Assembly (NCBI RefSeq): GCF_023349125.1
Contig: NZ_JAKIKT010000006.1
Coordinates: 186,001 to 250,000 of the forward strand
Reading direction: 5' to 3'
Length of the DNA: 64,000 nucleotides
From: Shewanella corallii
GTDB taxonomy: Bacteria > Pseudomonadota > Gammaproteobacteria > Enterobacterales > Shewanellaceae
Of the stretch, positions 48,444-57,361 are shown in pieces (the first letter of the stretch is position 1; each line of letters begins with the position of its first letter). The notes under the pieces are model-generated. The model saw only the letters and a list, made by a program, of their open reading frames with translations, ran no database searches and was not told the origin of the DNA. The translations under genes and the position numbers were made by a program.

Positions 48444-50999
48444 TTGGAACGCAGAAGTTTCTTGAAAATGAGTGCAGCCATGGGCTGTGCTGCCACTGTG
48501 AGTGCCTGTACCCCAAGCGCCAAAGAGAAGGTGTTCACCAAGCCACTGCAGCCTACAGGTGAAGAAGTGCAGAACTGGTCCGCCTGTCTGGTGAACTGTG
48601 GCTCTAACTGTCCAATCAAAGTATTCAGCCGTGATGGGGTGATCACCCGCATCGAAACTGATCATGAGACTTCAGATCAGTACGGCGACAACCATCAGAT
48701 CCGTTGCTGTACCCGTGGTCGCTCACTGCGCCAGCGTACCTATGCACCGGACCGTCTGCGCACCCCAATGAAGCGTATCGGTGCCACCCGTACCGGTGAA
48801 GTTGACCAGTTCGTGGCCATCAGCTGGGAGCAGGCATACAAAGAAGTGGGTGAGAAGCTGAGCCAGATCCGTGCTGAGCATGGCCCTGCGTCTACCTATT
48901 TCCACTACCGCAGTGGCGCTTACTACGGCTTTGCCGGTTATCAGGTGTGGCAGCGTCTGCTGAACAAAACCGGCGGTTACCTGGATCACCACTGGGACTA
49001 CTCCTGGGCACAGCTGTACTCAGCTGCCGAAGCTACCTTCGGTGATGCTGGCCACGCATACTATGGCTCCCGTCTGGCTGAAATCGCCAACGCTGACCTG
49101 TTTATCGGTGTTGCTTTCAACCCGAACGAAATGCGTATGAGCGGCAGCGGCGAAGGCTATGACTTCGTGCAGGCACTGAAAAACCACCCAGGCGATATCA
49201 AGGTGTACATGGTTGATACCCGTTACACCGATTCCATGCTGGGTAAAGAGCACAAGTGGATGCCAATCCGTCCGGGTACCGATGCGGCCCTGGCAGAAGC
49301 GGTTGCCCACGAGATGATTACCTCCGGCTGGATTGATGCCAACTCCAAAGCCTTCCTGGACAAGCACTGTCTGGGTTATGACTTTGCCTCACTGGAAAGC
49401 TTCAAGGCGGAGTGGGCAGCATCTGATGATACCGAGCAGCAGCGTTACGCGGCGCTTATCGATCCCAAAGAGAACTACAAAGATTACATTCTGGGTACCT
49501 ACACAGGTCTGGAACGCACCCCTGATTGGGCAGCAGCTCGCTGTGGTATCACGGCGGCGCAAATTCGTGAACTGGCGAACGCCATCATGAACGCCAAGGC
49601 GCCTTACATCAGCATTGGTGCCGGTGTCAGCCGTCACGCCAACGGTGACCAGGCAGTACGTGCCCTTTACATGCTGTCTATTCTGACCGGTAAGCTGGGT
49701 CAGCCGGGTGTAAACACCGGCGGCATGCCAATGAACTATGGTCTGGGCGTAGCCGGTATCGATATCGGTGACAACGCGGTTAAGGCCACTATCCCGGTAT
49801 TCACCTTCTCTGAAGCGATTGAGCGCGGCAAGGAGTTCACGCCTTACACCCATAACCTTAAGGGTGCAGACAAGCTGGATTCCAACATCAAGGCGATCAT
49901 CAACGTGTCTGGTAACGCCATCGTTAACCAGCACTCAGACATCAACGGCACCACAGCCATTTTGTCTGACACCAGCAAGTGTGAGCTGATCGTAGTGTGT
50001 GACTGCTGGATGACCCCATCCGCCCGTTACGCCGACTACATTCTGCCTGCGGCAACCTGGCTTGAGTCTGACGACCTGGCCGGCGACTCCTATGCGTCTG
50101 GTCAAATGGGTTACATGACCATGATGAGCACAGGCGTTAAGCCACTGGGCGAAGCCAAAAACATGTACGACATCTGCTCAGGTCTGGCCAAGGCCATGAA
50201 CTGCGATGACTACACCGAAGGCAAGACTGTCGCTGACTGGAACAACGAGCTGTACGCCCAGACCCGTGCCAATAACCCGGATATCGGTCTGCCAGCCACC
50301 TATGATGAAGCCACCAAGCAGGGCGTGTTCCGCAAGTACATGCCGGAAAGCTTTATCGTGCTGAAAGACTGGGTCGAAGGCAAACCAGACGCCTACGGCG
50401 TGAAGACCCCGTCCGGCAAGATTGAGATCTACTCACTGGCTATGGCTGACAAGCGTGCCAACTGGCAGCTGCAGGACTACTGGACTGCGCAGGAGCGTCA
50501 GCGTTTCAGCGCAGAGCAAATGGCCGATCGCTACAAGATCACCCCGCTGCCACAGTACGTGGTTACCTGGGATGGTTATGAAGATAAAGAAACTGCGGCT
50601 GAGTTCCCGCTGCAGCTGATTGGTTACCACACCAAGGGTCGTGTGCACTCAAGCTACGACAACGTGCCATGGCTGCGTGAAGCGGTTGAAGACGCGGTAT
50701 GGATGAACCCAATGGACGCAGCATCCCGCAACCTGACCTCAGGCGAAACTGTTCGCGTGTGGAACGACCGCGGTATGACAGAGTTGCCGGTACGTATCAC
50801 GCCACGTATCGCGCCGGGCGTGGTCGCCATGGGTGAAGGTCGCTGGTACAAGCCGGGTGAAGACAAAGACCACAAAGGTCGTCCTGTGGATGTGAACGGT
50901 GCTATCAACGTGCTGACCAAGTACCACCCGACACCGATTGTGAAAGGTAACCCACAACACACCAACCGTGTTCAGATTGCCGCTAAGAAGGAGGCATAA
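48444..50999 (+). CDS. dmsA: DMSO reductase molybdopterin subunit DmsA, copy 2
   Basis: Second catalytic subunit, 851 residues, clearly paralogous to the first over its whole length. It keeps the twin-arginine motif (ERRSFLKMSAA), a lipobox-like SAC, the CLVNCGSNC ... CCTRGRS cluster site, the YSWAQ serine and the C-terminal domain ending NPQHTNRVQIAAKKEA. The start is a TTG at 48444, exactly where copy 1 has ATG, with GAGG upstream; the frame opens further upstream at 48243, but that part is the dmsE remnant. It lacks its own dmsE/dmsF and probably uses those of the first cluster. Codon choice is more biased than in the middle of copy 1. Confidence 0.92.
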   Translation: MERRSFLKMSAAMGCAATVSACTPSAKEKVFTKPLQPTGEEVQNWSACLVNCGSNCPIKVFSRDGVITRIETDHETSDQYGDNHQIRCCTRGRSLRQRTYAPDRLRTPMKRIGATRTGEVDQFVAISWEQAYKEVGEKLSQIRAEHGPASTYFHYRSGAYYGFAGYQVWQRLLNKTGGYLDHHWDYSWAQLYSAAEATFGDAGHAYYGSRLAEIANADLFIGVAFNPNEMRMSGSGEGYDFVQALKNHPGDIKVYMVDTRYTDSMLGKEHKWMPIRPGTDAALAEAVAHEMITSGWIDANSKAFLDKHCLGYDFASLESFKAEWAASDDTEQQRYAALIDPKENYKDYILGTYTGLERTPDWAAARCGITAAQIRELANAIMNAKAPYISIGAGVSRHANGDQAVRALYMLSILTGKLGQPGVNTGGMPMNYGLGVAGIDIGDNAVKATIPVFTFSEAIERGKEFTPYTHNLKGADKLDSNIKAIINVSGNAIVNQHSDINGTTAILSDTSKCELIVVCDCWMTPSARYADYILPAATWLESDDLAGDSYASGQMGYMTMMSTGVKPLGEAKNMYDICSGLAKAMNCDDYTEGKTVADWNNELYAQTRANNPDIGLPATYDEATKQGVFRKYMPESFIVLKDWVEGKPDAYGVKTPSGKIEIYSLAMADKRANWQLQDYWTAQERQRFSAEQMADRYKITPLPQYVVTWDGYEDKETAAEFPLQLIGYHTKGRVHSSYDNVPWLREAVEDAVWMNPMDAASRNLTSGETVRVWNDRGMTELPVRITPRIAPGVVAMGEGRWYKPGEDKDHKGRPVDVNGAINVLTKYHPTPIVKGNPQHTNRVQIAAKKEA

Positions 51000-51002
51000 T
51001 CC

Positions 51003-51752
51003 ATGAAACCTGAAGTTCAATATGGTTTTTACCTCGACACCACCAAGTGTACCGGTTGTAAGACCTGCCACGTAGCCTGTAAAGACCGCATGGTCGGCTC
51101 TCAGCGCGGCCAGGGCGAAGGTGGCAAAGATGAAGGTGCTAAGGGCATCTCCGCCATGAAAGGCGTGCTGTGGCGTCGCGTGTACGAGTACGGCGGCGGT
51201 GAGTGGAAGACCAACGAAGATGGTACTTTCGAGCAGGACGTATTCGCTTACTACATGTCTATCGGCTGTAACCACTGTAATGAGCCTGCCTGTGTGAAGT
51301 ACTGCCCAACCGGCGCTATGCACAAGCGTAAAGAAGATGGTCTGGTGCACGTAAACCAAGAACTGTGTATCGGCTGCGAAAGCTGTGCCTGTGCCTGCCC
51401 ATACGACGCGCCGCAGCTGGACCCTGAGCGCAAGGTCATGACCAAGTGTGACGGTTGTTTCGAGCGTCTGGCCGTGGGTCGTCAGCCTATCTGTGTTGAG
51501 TCCTGCCCACTGCGTGCTCTGGACTTCGACACCATGGATAAATTGCAGGCCAAATATGGTAAAGGCGACGGTCATATTGCACCGCTGCCATCACCTGAGA
51601 TCACCAAGCCAAACCTGATTATCAAGGCCAACCGTCACGGTCGTCCGGTGAAAGAAACCATTGGTATCTGCTACGGTGAGCCATGGCCAGTAGGCAGCGA
51701 GCCTAAGCTGAATCTGGTAGAAGGTAGCATCCTCAACCCAGCTGAAGTGTAA
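51003..51752 (+). CDS. dmsB: DMSO reductase iron-sulfur subunit DmsB, copy 2
   Basis: 249-residue paralogue of the first DmsB with the same four cysteine groups (CTGCKTCHVAC, CNHC...CVKYC, CIGCESCACAC, CDGC...CVESC). It differs by a longer insert after the first group and a longer C-terminal loop (GICYGEPWPVGSEPK). It starts three bases after dmsA copy 2, with AAGGAGG upstream, so the pair is tightly coupled. Confidence 0.93.
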   Translation: MKPEVQYGFYLDTTKCTGCKTCHVACKDRMVGSQRGQGEGGKDEGAKGISAMKGVLWRRVYEYGGGEWKTNEDGTFEQDVFAYYMSIGCNHCNEPACVKYCPTGAMHKRKEDGLVHVNQELCIGCESCACACPYDAPQLDPERKVMTKCDGCFERLAVGRQPICVESCPLRALDFDTMDKLQAKYGKGDGHIAPLPSPEITKPNLIIKANRHGRPVKETIGICYGEPWPVGSEPKLNLVEGSILNPAEV

Positions 51753-52075
51753 TTTCAGAGGGTTTCACTGCACTTGATACTGTGTTGAGCCGACTCGTCA
51801 TAGGCCCACTATGACGTTCGTCGACTCGCAAGCCACATGGAAGTGGTGAATGCCATTCACGCAGGAGCGGTTAATGGCCTTGTCTCAACAGCATTGAATT
51901 CCCCCTGAGGACGCGACTTAGATACAAAAAGCGCATACAGTTCGTATTCGTTTTATCCAGGGAAGGTGCATAATGCACCTTCTTTTGTTTCAGGTTCGCA
52001 CCATACCTGACGGTTACGCGGGCGACGAATAATCGTTCAAGTTCGAATCGAAAGCACGGAGTTTATGTTTTATAA
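51753..52075 (+). other. Gap between dmsB copy 2 and the chaperone gene
   Basis: 323 bases without a gene. It contains a perfect hairpin CGTCATAG / CTATGACG (51796-51803 with 51809-51816) and a strong terminator at 51962-51989. Just before the next gene a four-codon reading frame (ATG at 52065, MFYK) ends in an ATGA overlap with the chaperone start at 52076, close behind a GGAG. Confidence 0.55.
51962..51989 (+). terminator. Terminator after dmsAB copy 2
   Basis: A 9-bp perfect stem GAAGGTGCA / TGCACCTTC with a TAA loop is followed by TTTTGTTT. Confidence 0.82.
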
Positions 52076-52819
52076 ATGAGTACTTTCGATGTGGAAATTG
52101 GGCGATTAGGCAAGCCCCTTCAAAGAGTAATTAAGATGACCAATATCGATCGCGTTGAACTGCAGGCCATGGCCCAAATCCTTCATAACCTGTGGTTCGA
52201 GCCGCCGGGTGAAGAGTTGCTGGAAATGGTGGCTGAAATTCCTTTCGCCGAGCAGTGGCCTCTGGGCGACAGTTCGCCAGAAGCGATGCAGGCCTGTGAG
52301 CTGATGGATGCTGCCAGCGCAAACCCACATGATGAGCAGGCTATCGAAGCCCTGCAGATGGATTACACCCGTCTGTTTGTTGGCCCGGGTGTGCCGCTGT
52401 GTCCGCCCTGGGGCAGTGTCTACCTGTGTGAAACTGGTCTGCTTAACGATGTCAGCACTCAGGCGCTGGTGGCCTTCTACAAAGACTCTGGGCTGGAGCT
52501 GGACTCGACCCGTAACGAGCCGATGGATCATCTGGGGTTGATGTTGGCTGTGCTGGCCAATGCGTTGGCAACTGAAGAGGGCGCGATCCCGGCTGTGATG
52601 GAAGCTTATGACGATGTCGCCTTCAGTACCGCCTGGATGGCACGCCTGCTGCGGGAATACCTGATGCCATTTGCGCCCAAATGTATCGAGTTGCTGGCTG
52701 CCAATGCCAAAACAGACTTTTACCGTGCGCTGGCACCTCTGACCCTGAACTATCTGCAAAGCCTGCAATCACAACTGGAAGCAGAGTTGATCAGCCACAA
52801 AAGCGACACAATGCACTGA
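52076..52819 (+). CDS. TorD/DmsD-family molybdoenzyme chaperone, copy 2
   Basis: A 247-residue all-helical protein with MDYTRLFVGPGVP, WGSVYLCETGLL and PMDHLGLMLAVL, the same motifs as the chaperone of the first cluster. It is the presumed partner of DmsA copy 2. The ATG at 52076 has no ribosome site at normal distance; translation may be coupled to the tiny upstream frame at 52065, or may begin at the ATG at 52136 (MTNIDRVELQAM), where family similarity starts. A strong terminator stands between it and dmsB copy 2, so it probably has its own promoter or lives on read-through. Confidence 0.82.
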   Translation: MSTFDVEIGRLGKPLQRVIKMTNIDRVELQAMAQILHNLWFEPPGEELLEMVAEIPFAEQWPLGDSSPEAMQACELMDAASANPHDEQAIEALQMDYTRLFVGPGVPLCPPWGSVYLCETGLLNDVSTQALVAFYKDSGLELDSTRNEPMDHLGLMLAVLANALATEEGAIPAVMEAYDDVAFSTAWMARLLREYLMPFAPKCIELLAANAKTDFYRALAPLTLNYLQSLQSQLEAELISHKSDTMH

Positions 52820-52844
52820 CCCGTGAAAAGACTAAAAAGCATTT

Positions 52845-52959
52845 GAGCCACAGAGGACACGAAGGGCACGAAGAAAAGCGAAAGCTCAAAAATCTTCTCT
52901 TCTCATGCTTTTTCCTTCGTGTCCTCGGTGTAGCGAACGAAGTGAGTGCTTCGTGGCAA
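52845..52959. repeat. CCACAGAGG-type interspersed palindromic repeat, copy 1
   Basis: Left arm GAGCCACAGAGGACACGAAG and the following AAAAGC are mirrored on the right by GCTTTTTCCTTCGTGTCC and TTCGTGGCA. The arms form an imperfect long-range hairpin. Related repeats with this wording occur in many bacterial genomes as I recall. No coding capacity. Confidence 0.7.
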
Positions 52960-52985
52960 ATTGTTTTAACAAACGGGAAAAGCCT

Positions 52986-53080
52986 GAACCACAGAGGGCG
53001 CTGAGGTCACAGAGAAAAGCCAAATCATCTTACGCTTTTCCACTTCGTGAACTTGGTGAAGCGCAGCGCTTCGTGGCAGA
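52986..53080. repeat. CCACAGAGG-type interspersed palindromic repeat, copy 2
   Basis: Starts GAACCACAGAGGGCGCTGAG with AGAGAAAAGC and ends ACGCTTTTCCACTTCGTGAA followed by CTTCGTGGCAG. It has the same layout as copy 1, 27 bases downstream and in the same orientation. Confidence 0.7.
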
Positions 53081-53118
53081 TCGCTTTTATCGAGCCGGAC
53101 AGTTTGAGGAAGTAATGT

Positions 53119-53580
53119 ATGAGTGTGATTAACGCCCTGGGCGATCAGTGGAGTAAGGCTGAGTTTGCCCATCAGCTGGCGCTGGTGCTGGCACAAAAAC
53201 AGGAAGTGGCGCAGCTGTTTGGCGGTGCTACCTCACTGACCACGGTTTGCAATCTGATTGCCGGCATGAGTTATCAGGCCGATGACGTTCGGTTTGCTAA
53301 AGACCCGGAAAATTCGGATAAATTCGTCCTCAGTAACAACACTCTGATCTCTGTATTCCATGACTGCTTCCGCCTGCTGTTTATCAAAGAGGTGCAATCC
53401 GGTGGTCTGAGTCAGGCTGAGCAACTGATTCTGGCACTGGCCAAACGTATCGCTGTGGATACGGCCATAGAGTCGCTGGATGATGCCGCTGCACTGCAGC
53501 GTGAGCAGATGATTAAGTTCAGTGAGCAGCTGGAAGGTTTGTATATTCAGAGACGAAGTCAGTCGAGAAACATGGTTTGA
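53119..53580 (+). CDS. Uncharacterised 153-residue protein at the end of the second dms cluster
   Basis: A soluble, mostly helical protein without signal peptide, membrane segment or metal motif. One Cys-containing segment (SVFHDCFRLLFIKEV) and a Cys at TVCNLIAGMS are visible. The ATG has GAGGA eight bases upstream. I do not recognise a family. In Shewanella dms operons a gene of unknown role (dmsH) follows the chaperone gene, and this one sits in that position; whether it is homologous cannot be told here. Two palindromic repeats separate it from the chaperone gene. Confidence 0.65.
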   Translation: MSVINALGDQWSKAEFAHQLALVLAQKQEVAQLFGGATSLTTVCNLIAGMSYQADDVRFAKDPENSDKFVLSNNTLISVFHDCFRLLFIKEVQSGGLSQAEQLILALAKRIAVDTAIESLDDAAALQREQMIKFSEQLEGLYIQRRSQSRNMV

Positions 53581-53599
53581 TGTTTCTGGCTTCGCAAAT

Positions 53600-53945
53600 G
53601 GAGGTGTGACCTTTGGTCACATGGTCCCTGCGGGACAAGTTTAGCCCTGCCGGGCTTGTCGCTGACGCGACTGTACGTCGTGGGTTTCCGGCCCACACCC
53701 GGTTTAGAGTCGTGGAGCTTCGCCCCACACCCGACCAAGAGGGGATCAACAGCAATTCCCTCTTGGATCTCCCTTGCCACCCCAACCGAAGTTGTAATCC
53801 ATCGTGCATTGCACGCAATTGACGCAACCGACGTCGATTCACCATCCCTGGCTCAGCGACGCCTAAGTCATCATCCATGATGACGTTTGCTATTGCATCC
53901 AATCCCCTCCGGCAACTTCGGACGGGGACTGGTGTGTTCCCCTCG
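53600..53945 (+). repeat. Hairpin-rich mosaic repeat, copy A
   Basis: A run of short stem-loops (GTGACC/GGTCAC, GTCCC/GGGAC, GTGG...CCAC) is followed by shared blocks: ACACCCGGTTTAGAG, CACACCCGACCAAGAGGGG, CTCTTGGATCTCCCTTGCC, CCCCAACCGAAGTTGT and CTCCGGCAACTTCGGACGGG. The same blocks recur in copies B (54421-54775, same orientation) and C (58245-58660, inverted). Copy A lacks the middle part found in B and C. No credible gene inside. Confidence 0.75.
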
Positions 53946-54060
53946 TTTAGTGTTTCGTCGTTGTCGGGGTTATCAAGATCAATCGGCGATTGTGGGCTGG
54001 TGGATGTCATTGCTGAGGAGTAATCTTTGCGATTCATTTGGCTTCATTCGAGAAAGAATC

Positions 54061-54420
54061 ATGACGACGATTTTGACTGTGCTTCACGATAGTCCCTATG
54101 GCAGTGAGAAAACCTATAACGCGCTGCGTATTGCGCTGGCGTTGCAGGAGCATGCTGATAGCCCGATTAAGCAACGGTTGTTCTTAATGTCTGATGCGGT
54201 AGTGGCGGCGTTAAGCGGTCAAAACACCCCGGACTTGAGCTATCACATAGGTCAGATGTTGGAGATCTTGATGGCGCAGGGTGTTGAAGTGCACCTGTGC
54301 AAAACTTGCTGCCAGATGCGTGGTGTGGATGAGAGTCGTTTGATTGAAGGTGCCCAAATCAGCACTCTGGTGGAACTGAGTCAGTTTACCCTGGGGAGTG
54401 ATAAGGTTATTCACGTTTGA
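54061..54420 (+). CDS. DsrE/DsrF-like (YchN-type) family protein
   Basis: A 119-residue cytoplasmic protein with the DsrE-type start TTILTVLHDSPYGSEKTYNALRI cut here to its key part LHDSPYGSEKTYNALR, a hydrophobic FLMSDAV strand and a cysteine cluster HLCKTCCQMRG. Members act in sulfur relay or remain uncharacterised. It stands alone between two copies of the mosaic repeat, downstream of a sulfur-compound reductase cluster, which may be meaningful or not. The upstream frame to 53887 is repeat sequence; the ATG at 54061 is the family start, with a weak ribosome site (GAGAAAGAATC). Confidence 0.78.
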   Translation: MTTILTVLHDSPYGSEKTYNALRIALALQEHADSPIKQRLFLMSDAVVAALSGQNTPDLSYHIGQMLEILMAQGVEVHLCKTCCQMRGVDESRLIEGAQISTLVELSQFTLGSDKVIHV

Positions 54421-54775
54421 GTGGTGGCCGCTGACGCGGCCGTGCTTACACCCGGTTTGAGAGTTGTGGAGCTTCGCTCCACACTCGAGCAATAGGGGAG
54501 CAACAGCTGCAAACGACATCCATGTCTAACTGCCAGCTCGAAATCCCTTTCTTGCGCTCATGAGCCTATTTGCCAGAGGCAAATATTCGCCCTCTAGGAT
54601 CTCCCTTGCCGCCCCAACCGCCGCTGACAACTCCTCGGTCTTATGCTGAAAATTGTCTGTCGCGATAAACGCTCGATTTGCGTCCCTGCAATCCCCTCCA
54701 GCTCGGCTATCCTGCCTCGCGCTCGTAAGCACATCGCTTCGCGATACTCGCCCCTGATTCGACTATCGCGGCTTC
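54421..54775 (+). repeat. Hairpin-rich mosaic repeat, copy B
   Basis: Contains perfect stem-loops GGCCGC/GCGGCC (54426-54441), GTGGAGC/GCTCCAC (54466-54482) and TTTGCC/GGCAAA (54569-54583). It shares long blocks with the reverse complement of copy C, for example CATCCATGTCTAACTGCCAG, CTCGAAATCCCTTTCTTGCG and AAATATTCGCCCTCT. It directly abuts the DsrE gene on one side and the NACHT gene on the other. Confidence 0.78.
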
Positions 54776-54824
54776 ATTCTAAAAAACAATATCTAAAGTT
54801 AGCTAATACATACTATGCAAAATA

Positions 54825-56807
54825 CTATTGTGCATTATCTATATAGCTGTCTACTATTGTTTTCATATTATCTTCACCTATTTTAGCAAGTAACGAATCC
54901 TCTTTATTAGTTACATTTAATTCCTGAAGTTTTTTGAGTACTCTCTTTGGGTTGGCACCTACTAATGGCACCAGCAGACAAGTTTTTACTGATGTTTCTA
55001 TTATCTTCGAATTAGGCTCATTATTAACTTTGTATTTGTCTATTATCGCGAATGCAACATCAGAATAGGACATGTTTGGGGATAGAAGTATCTCATTTGA
55101 TAACTTTCTATATGATAGCAATGCTGCACTTAAAGTCTTTCTTGTTTTCCCTATATAGAAGAACATATGTCTTACTCCATCTCCCTCCAACTTTGCAATT
55201 GGATAAGTGGTAGCTTTGCTGTAAATCTTAGATATCTCAATTTGAGAATATGCAATGTGGACATATATTTTATTTCTTAGCTCTGGCTCTATACATACAC
55301 CTGAGTTCATGCATCTATAAAGCAAGCTTAACAGCTCGGTCCTTTTGCTCATTGCTGGATAGTTTGTTATTCCACTTAGATCCGAACGTTGCATTAATAG
55401 CTTCAATATTGGTGAAGGGTCGTCCATCAATGAAACCATAAAGATAATTATCGATGCAGCTTTTAAATTGGTTAGATTTTCTTTTACAAAATCTAACTCT
55501 TTTCTTTTTGCAACGACTGCCATTGCAGCAAAGTATTCTTGGAAAGATACATGACTAAAAGAATATGACTCTGCACTAAATTTTTCTATTATTCCGTGAT
55601 GGGACTCTATTTCATTAATGATCTCTTTTGCAAGCGTTCTTTCCATCGCATATTTTTGGATGAAGTCTGAAATTACTAGTGTTAACTCTTTTTCATGGAA
55701 AATATATTTTCCTTCTTTTCGACATAGAAATTTATAAGCAACGTCGGAAAAAAGCTTTTCTTTTCTATCATCTGTTAGTGCCGAGAAGGCGGTAGCTCGT
55801 CTGAATCCCCTACTTGTATCCCACAGCCGTATAAGTGCATCAACACAGCGACTGTACAACTCTGTTTTTCTATTTGGAATGTTCAGGTCATTAGCGTATT
55901 GAATACAAAGAAGGCTCAGTAAAAGAGGTGTCTCTGTTAAAGAGTATACATCTTTGTCCACAGACAAATGCCCTATTAACTCTCTTGCCTTTTTAGGACT
56001 GCCTTTAAACCAAGCTCTAATTATTTTATTAATAGCCTTTTCTGTTAATCGAGCTATTTCTATCTCAAAAAAACCCTCTATAGTTCTGTTGTAATCAGCT
56101 ACTCGGCATGTAACAATTATCTTTGTTGTTTCATAGCACTTTGAAAAATCTTCGATTATTTTGAATATTCTGTCTCGATGCTCATTTGATACTTCATCAA
56201 GTGAATCAAATAGAACAATTGCCTCACCTTTATTTAGTTTTCGTTTTACGTATTCGATTGCATACTCGTGAGTTTTTATTTTTATTCTTTCTGAAATAAA
56301 TTCAATAACAGATAGTTCGGTATCAGCAAGTTCAGGAAGCGATATAAAGAACGGAGTCTTTTTTGTTTTAAAGTTGGACTTTTCAAAAGTCTCGTTGTCA
56401 ATATATGATAGGGCTGTATATTTCATTAGGGTAGTCTTTCCAGCACCTGGTCCTGCCAGAACTACAATTCTATTTTCTTTTTCAATAAAGTCATCTGCAC
56501 GAGTTGTTGATTTATATTTTCCAATCTTTTTATTTCTCTTTTGAGAGTCAAGTTCAGCCCATTCTGTACTGTATAGTCTACGATGGATTGATGTCGAAAT
56601 CATTGTGGTTGAATATATGTCTGCAAGCTTTACTGGTTCAGACATACCAAGTATTTGGATATTTTCTACTTGGGCTTTAACATAACTGTTGTTAGCTTTC
56701 TCATATCTGTTGAATATGTCTAAGGCCTCAGCTTTTTTGTTTATTGTGTCAAATACAGATGTCGTTGACTTCTTTATTGGGCCTTCCATAATCTTATCGG
56801 CTTGCAA
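54825..56807 (-). CDS. NACHT-domain NTPase (bacterial NLR-like)
   Basis: A 660-residue protein with a complete NACHT module: Walker A GPGAGKTT (about 119-126), Walker B LFDSLDEV (about 199-206), TCRVADYN (about 233), TETPLLLSLLC (about 291) and the winged-helix motif FSHVSFQEYFAA (about 417-428). The N-terminal 110 residues include ILGMSEPVKLADIY, which I recall from other bacterial NACHT proteins, and no recognisable effector nuclease or membrane domain. Residues 430-660 would be the sensor. Bacterial NACHT proteins include experimentally shown anti-phage proteins; that role is inferred here. The TTG start has AAGGAG seven bases upstream; an ATG six codons later is the alternative. GC content is visibly lower than in flanking genes, a sign of transfer. 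Confidence 0.88.
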   Translation of the reverse strand: MQADKIMEGPIKKSTTSVFDTINKKAEALDIFNRYEKANNSYVKAQVENIQILGMSEPVKLADIYSTTMISTSIHRRLYSTEWAELDSQKRNKKIGKYKSTTRADDFIEKENRIVVLAGPGAGKTTLMKYTALSYIDNETFEKSNFKTKKTPFFISLPELADTELSVIEFISERIKIKTHEYAIEYVKRKLNKGEAIVLFDSLDEVSNEHRDRIFKIIEDFSKCYETTKIIVTCRVADYNRTIEGFFEIEIARLTEKAINKIIRAWFKGSPKKARELIGHLSVDKDVYSLTETPLLLSLLCIQYANDLNIPNRKTELYSRCVDALIRLWDTSRGFRRATAFSALTDDRKEKLFSDVAYKFLCRKEGKYIFHEKELTLVISDFIQKYAMERTLAKEIINEIESHHGIIEKFSAESYSFSHVSFQEYFAAMAVVAKRKELDFVKENLTNLKAASIIIFMVSLMDDPSPILKLLMQRSDLSGITNYPAMSKRTELLSLLYRCMNSGVCIEPELRNKIYVHIAYSQIEISKIYSKATTYPIAKLEGDGVRHMFFYIGKTRKTLSAALLSYRKLSNEILLSPNMSYSDVAFAIIDKYKVNNEPNSKIIETSVKTCLLVPLVGANPKRVLKKLQELNVTNKEDSLLAKIGEDNMKTIVDSYIDNAQ

Positions 56808-57361
56808 CTTAAAACTCCTTTTTTAAAATCTATAGATATGAATTGTATAATTATTGACGAACTAATTGACTTTAATAAGAAGTCATGTTGTTAGCTTTGA
56901 AAGTTTTGTCGTTCACTATTAGCATGCTCTGCTAAGTGCTAGTAATTAGCAGTCTCAGGCTAATAGGATGGACTATTTATTTAACTTTGTGCAGACATGC
57001 TACCGCCCGTCGGTTTGGCTCCGGTAAGCAAGGTGTGTTCAAGTTTTGGGGACTTAATTTACCAATCTGGTTTGGCATGGTCTGTAAGAGATGTCTTACA
57101 TCTTGTTGTTTTGGTTGTAAATTCTGGTTATGTCGCGGGTTGTCGAACTGTTCTTCTTCGGGGTTCGTTTTTTCGTTTTTATCCACTGGCTGTGTAGTGA
57201 AATTAAGTCGAAACATGCTGAGTGTGAGGCCGAGTTTCCCTGCCGTTGTGGGTTCGCACCAACCAAACTGTGACAACTTGCTACGCTGGCCTGGGTTTCA
57301 TTGTGTCTGTGCTGGGGGGTTGTTAGCATGCGGGGACTTTTGGTTTGTTAAGGATGACAAC
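56808..57361. other. Long gap between the NACHT gene and the divergent secreted-protein gene
   Basis: 554 bases. The first 150 are AT-rich and must contain the NACHT promoter. The rest (from about 56985) is G/T-rich on the plus strand. An open frame from 56936 runs through it in phase with the downstream gene, but its translation (many Cys, Trp, Phe) looks non-coding. A short RNA or long leader cannot be excluded. Confidence 0.45.

Noticed and set aside
53600..54775. Insertion sequence with a transposase
   Set aside because: No transposase-like frame, no terminal inverted repeat pair within a single copy and no visible target duplication.
56936..57361. 142-residue N-terminal extension of the secreted protein
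   Set aside because: Cys/Trp/Phe-rich nonsense-like translation without ribosome site; the ATG at 57362 gives a proper signal peptide and has AAGGA upstream.
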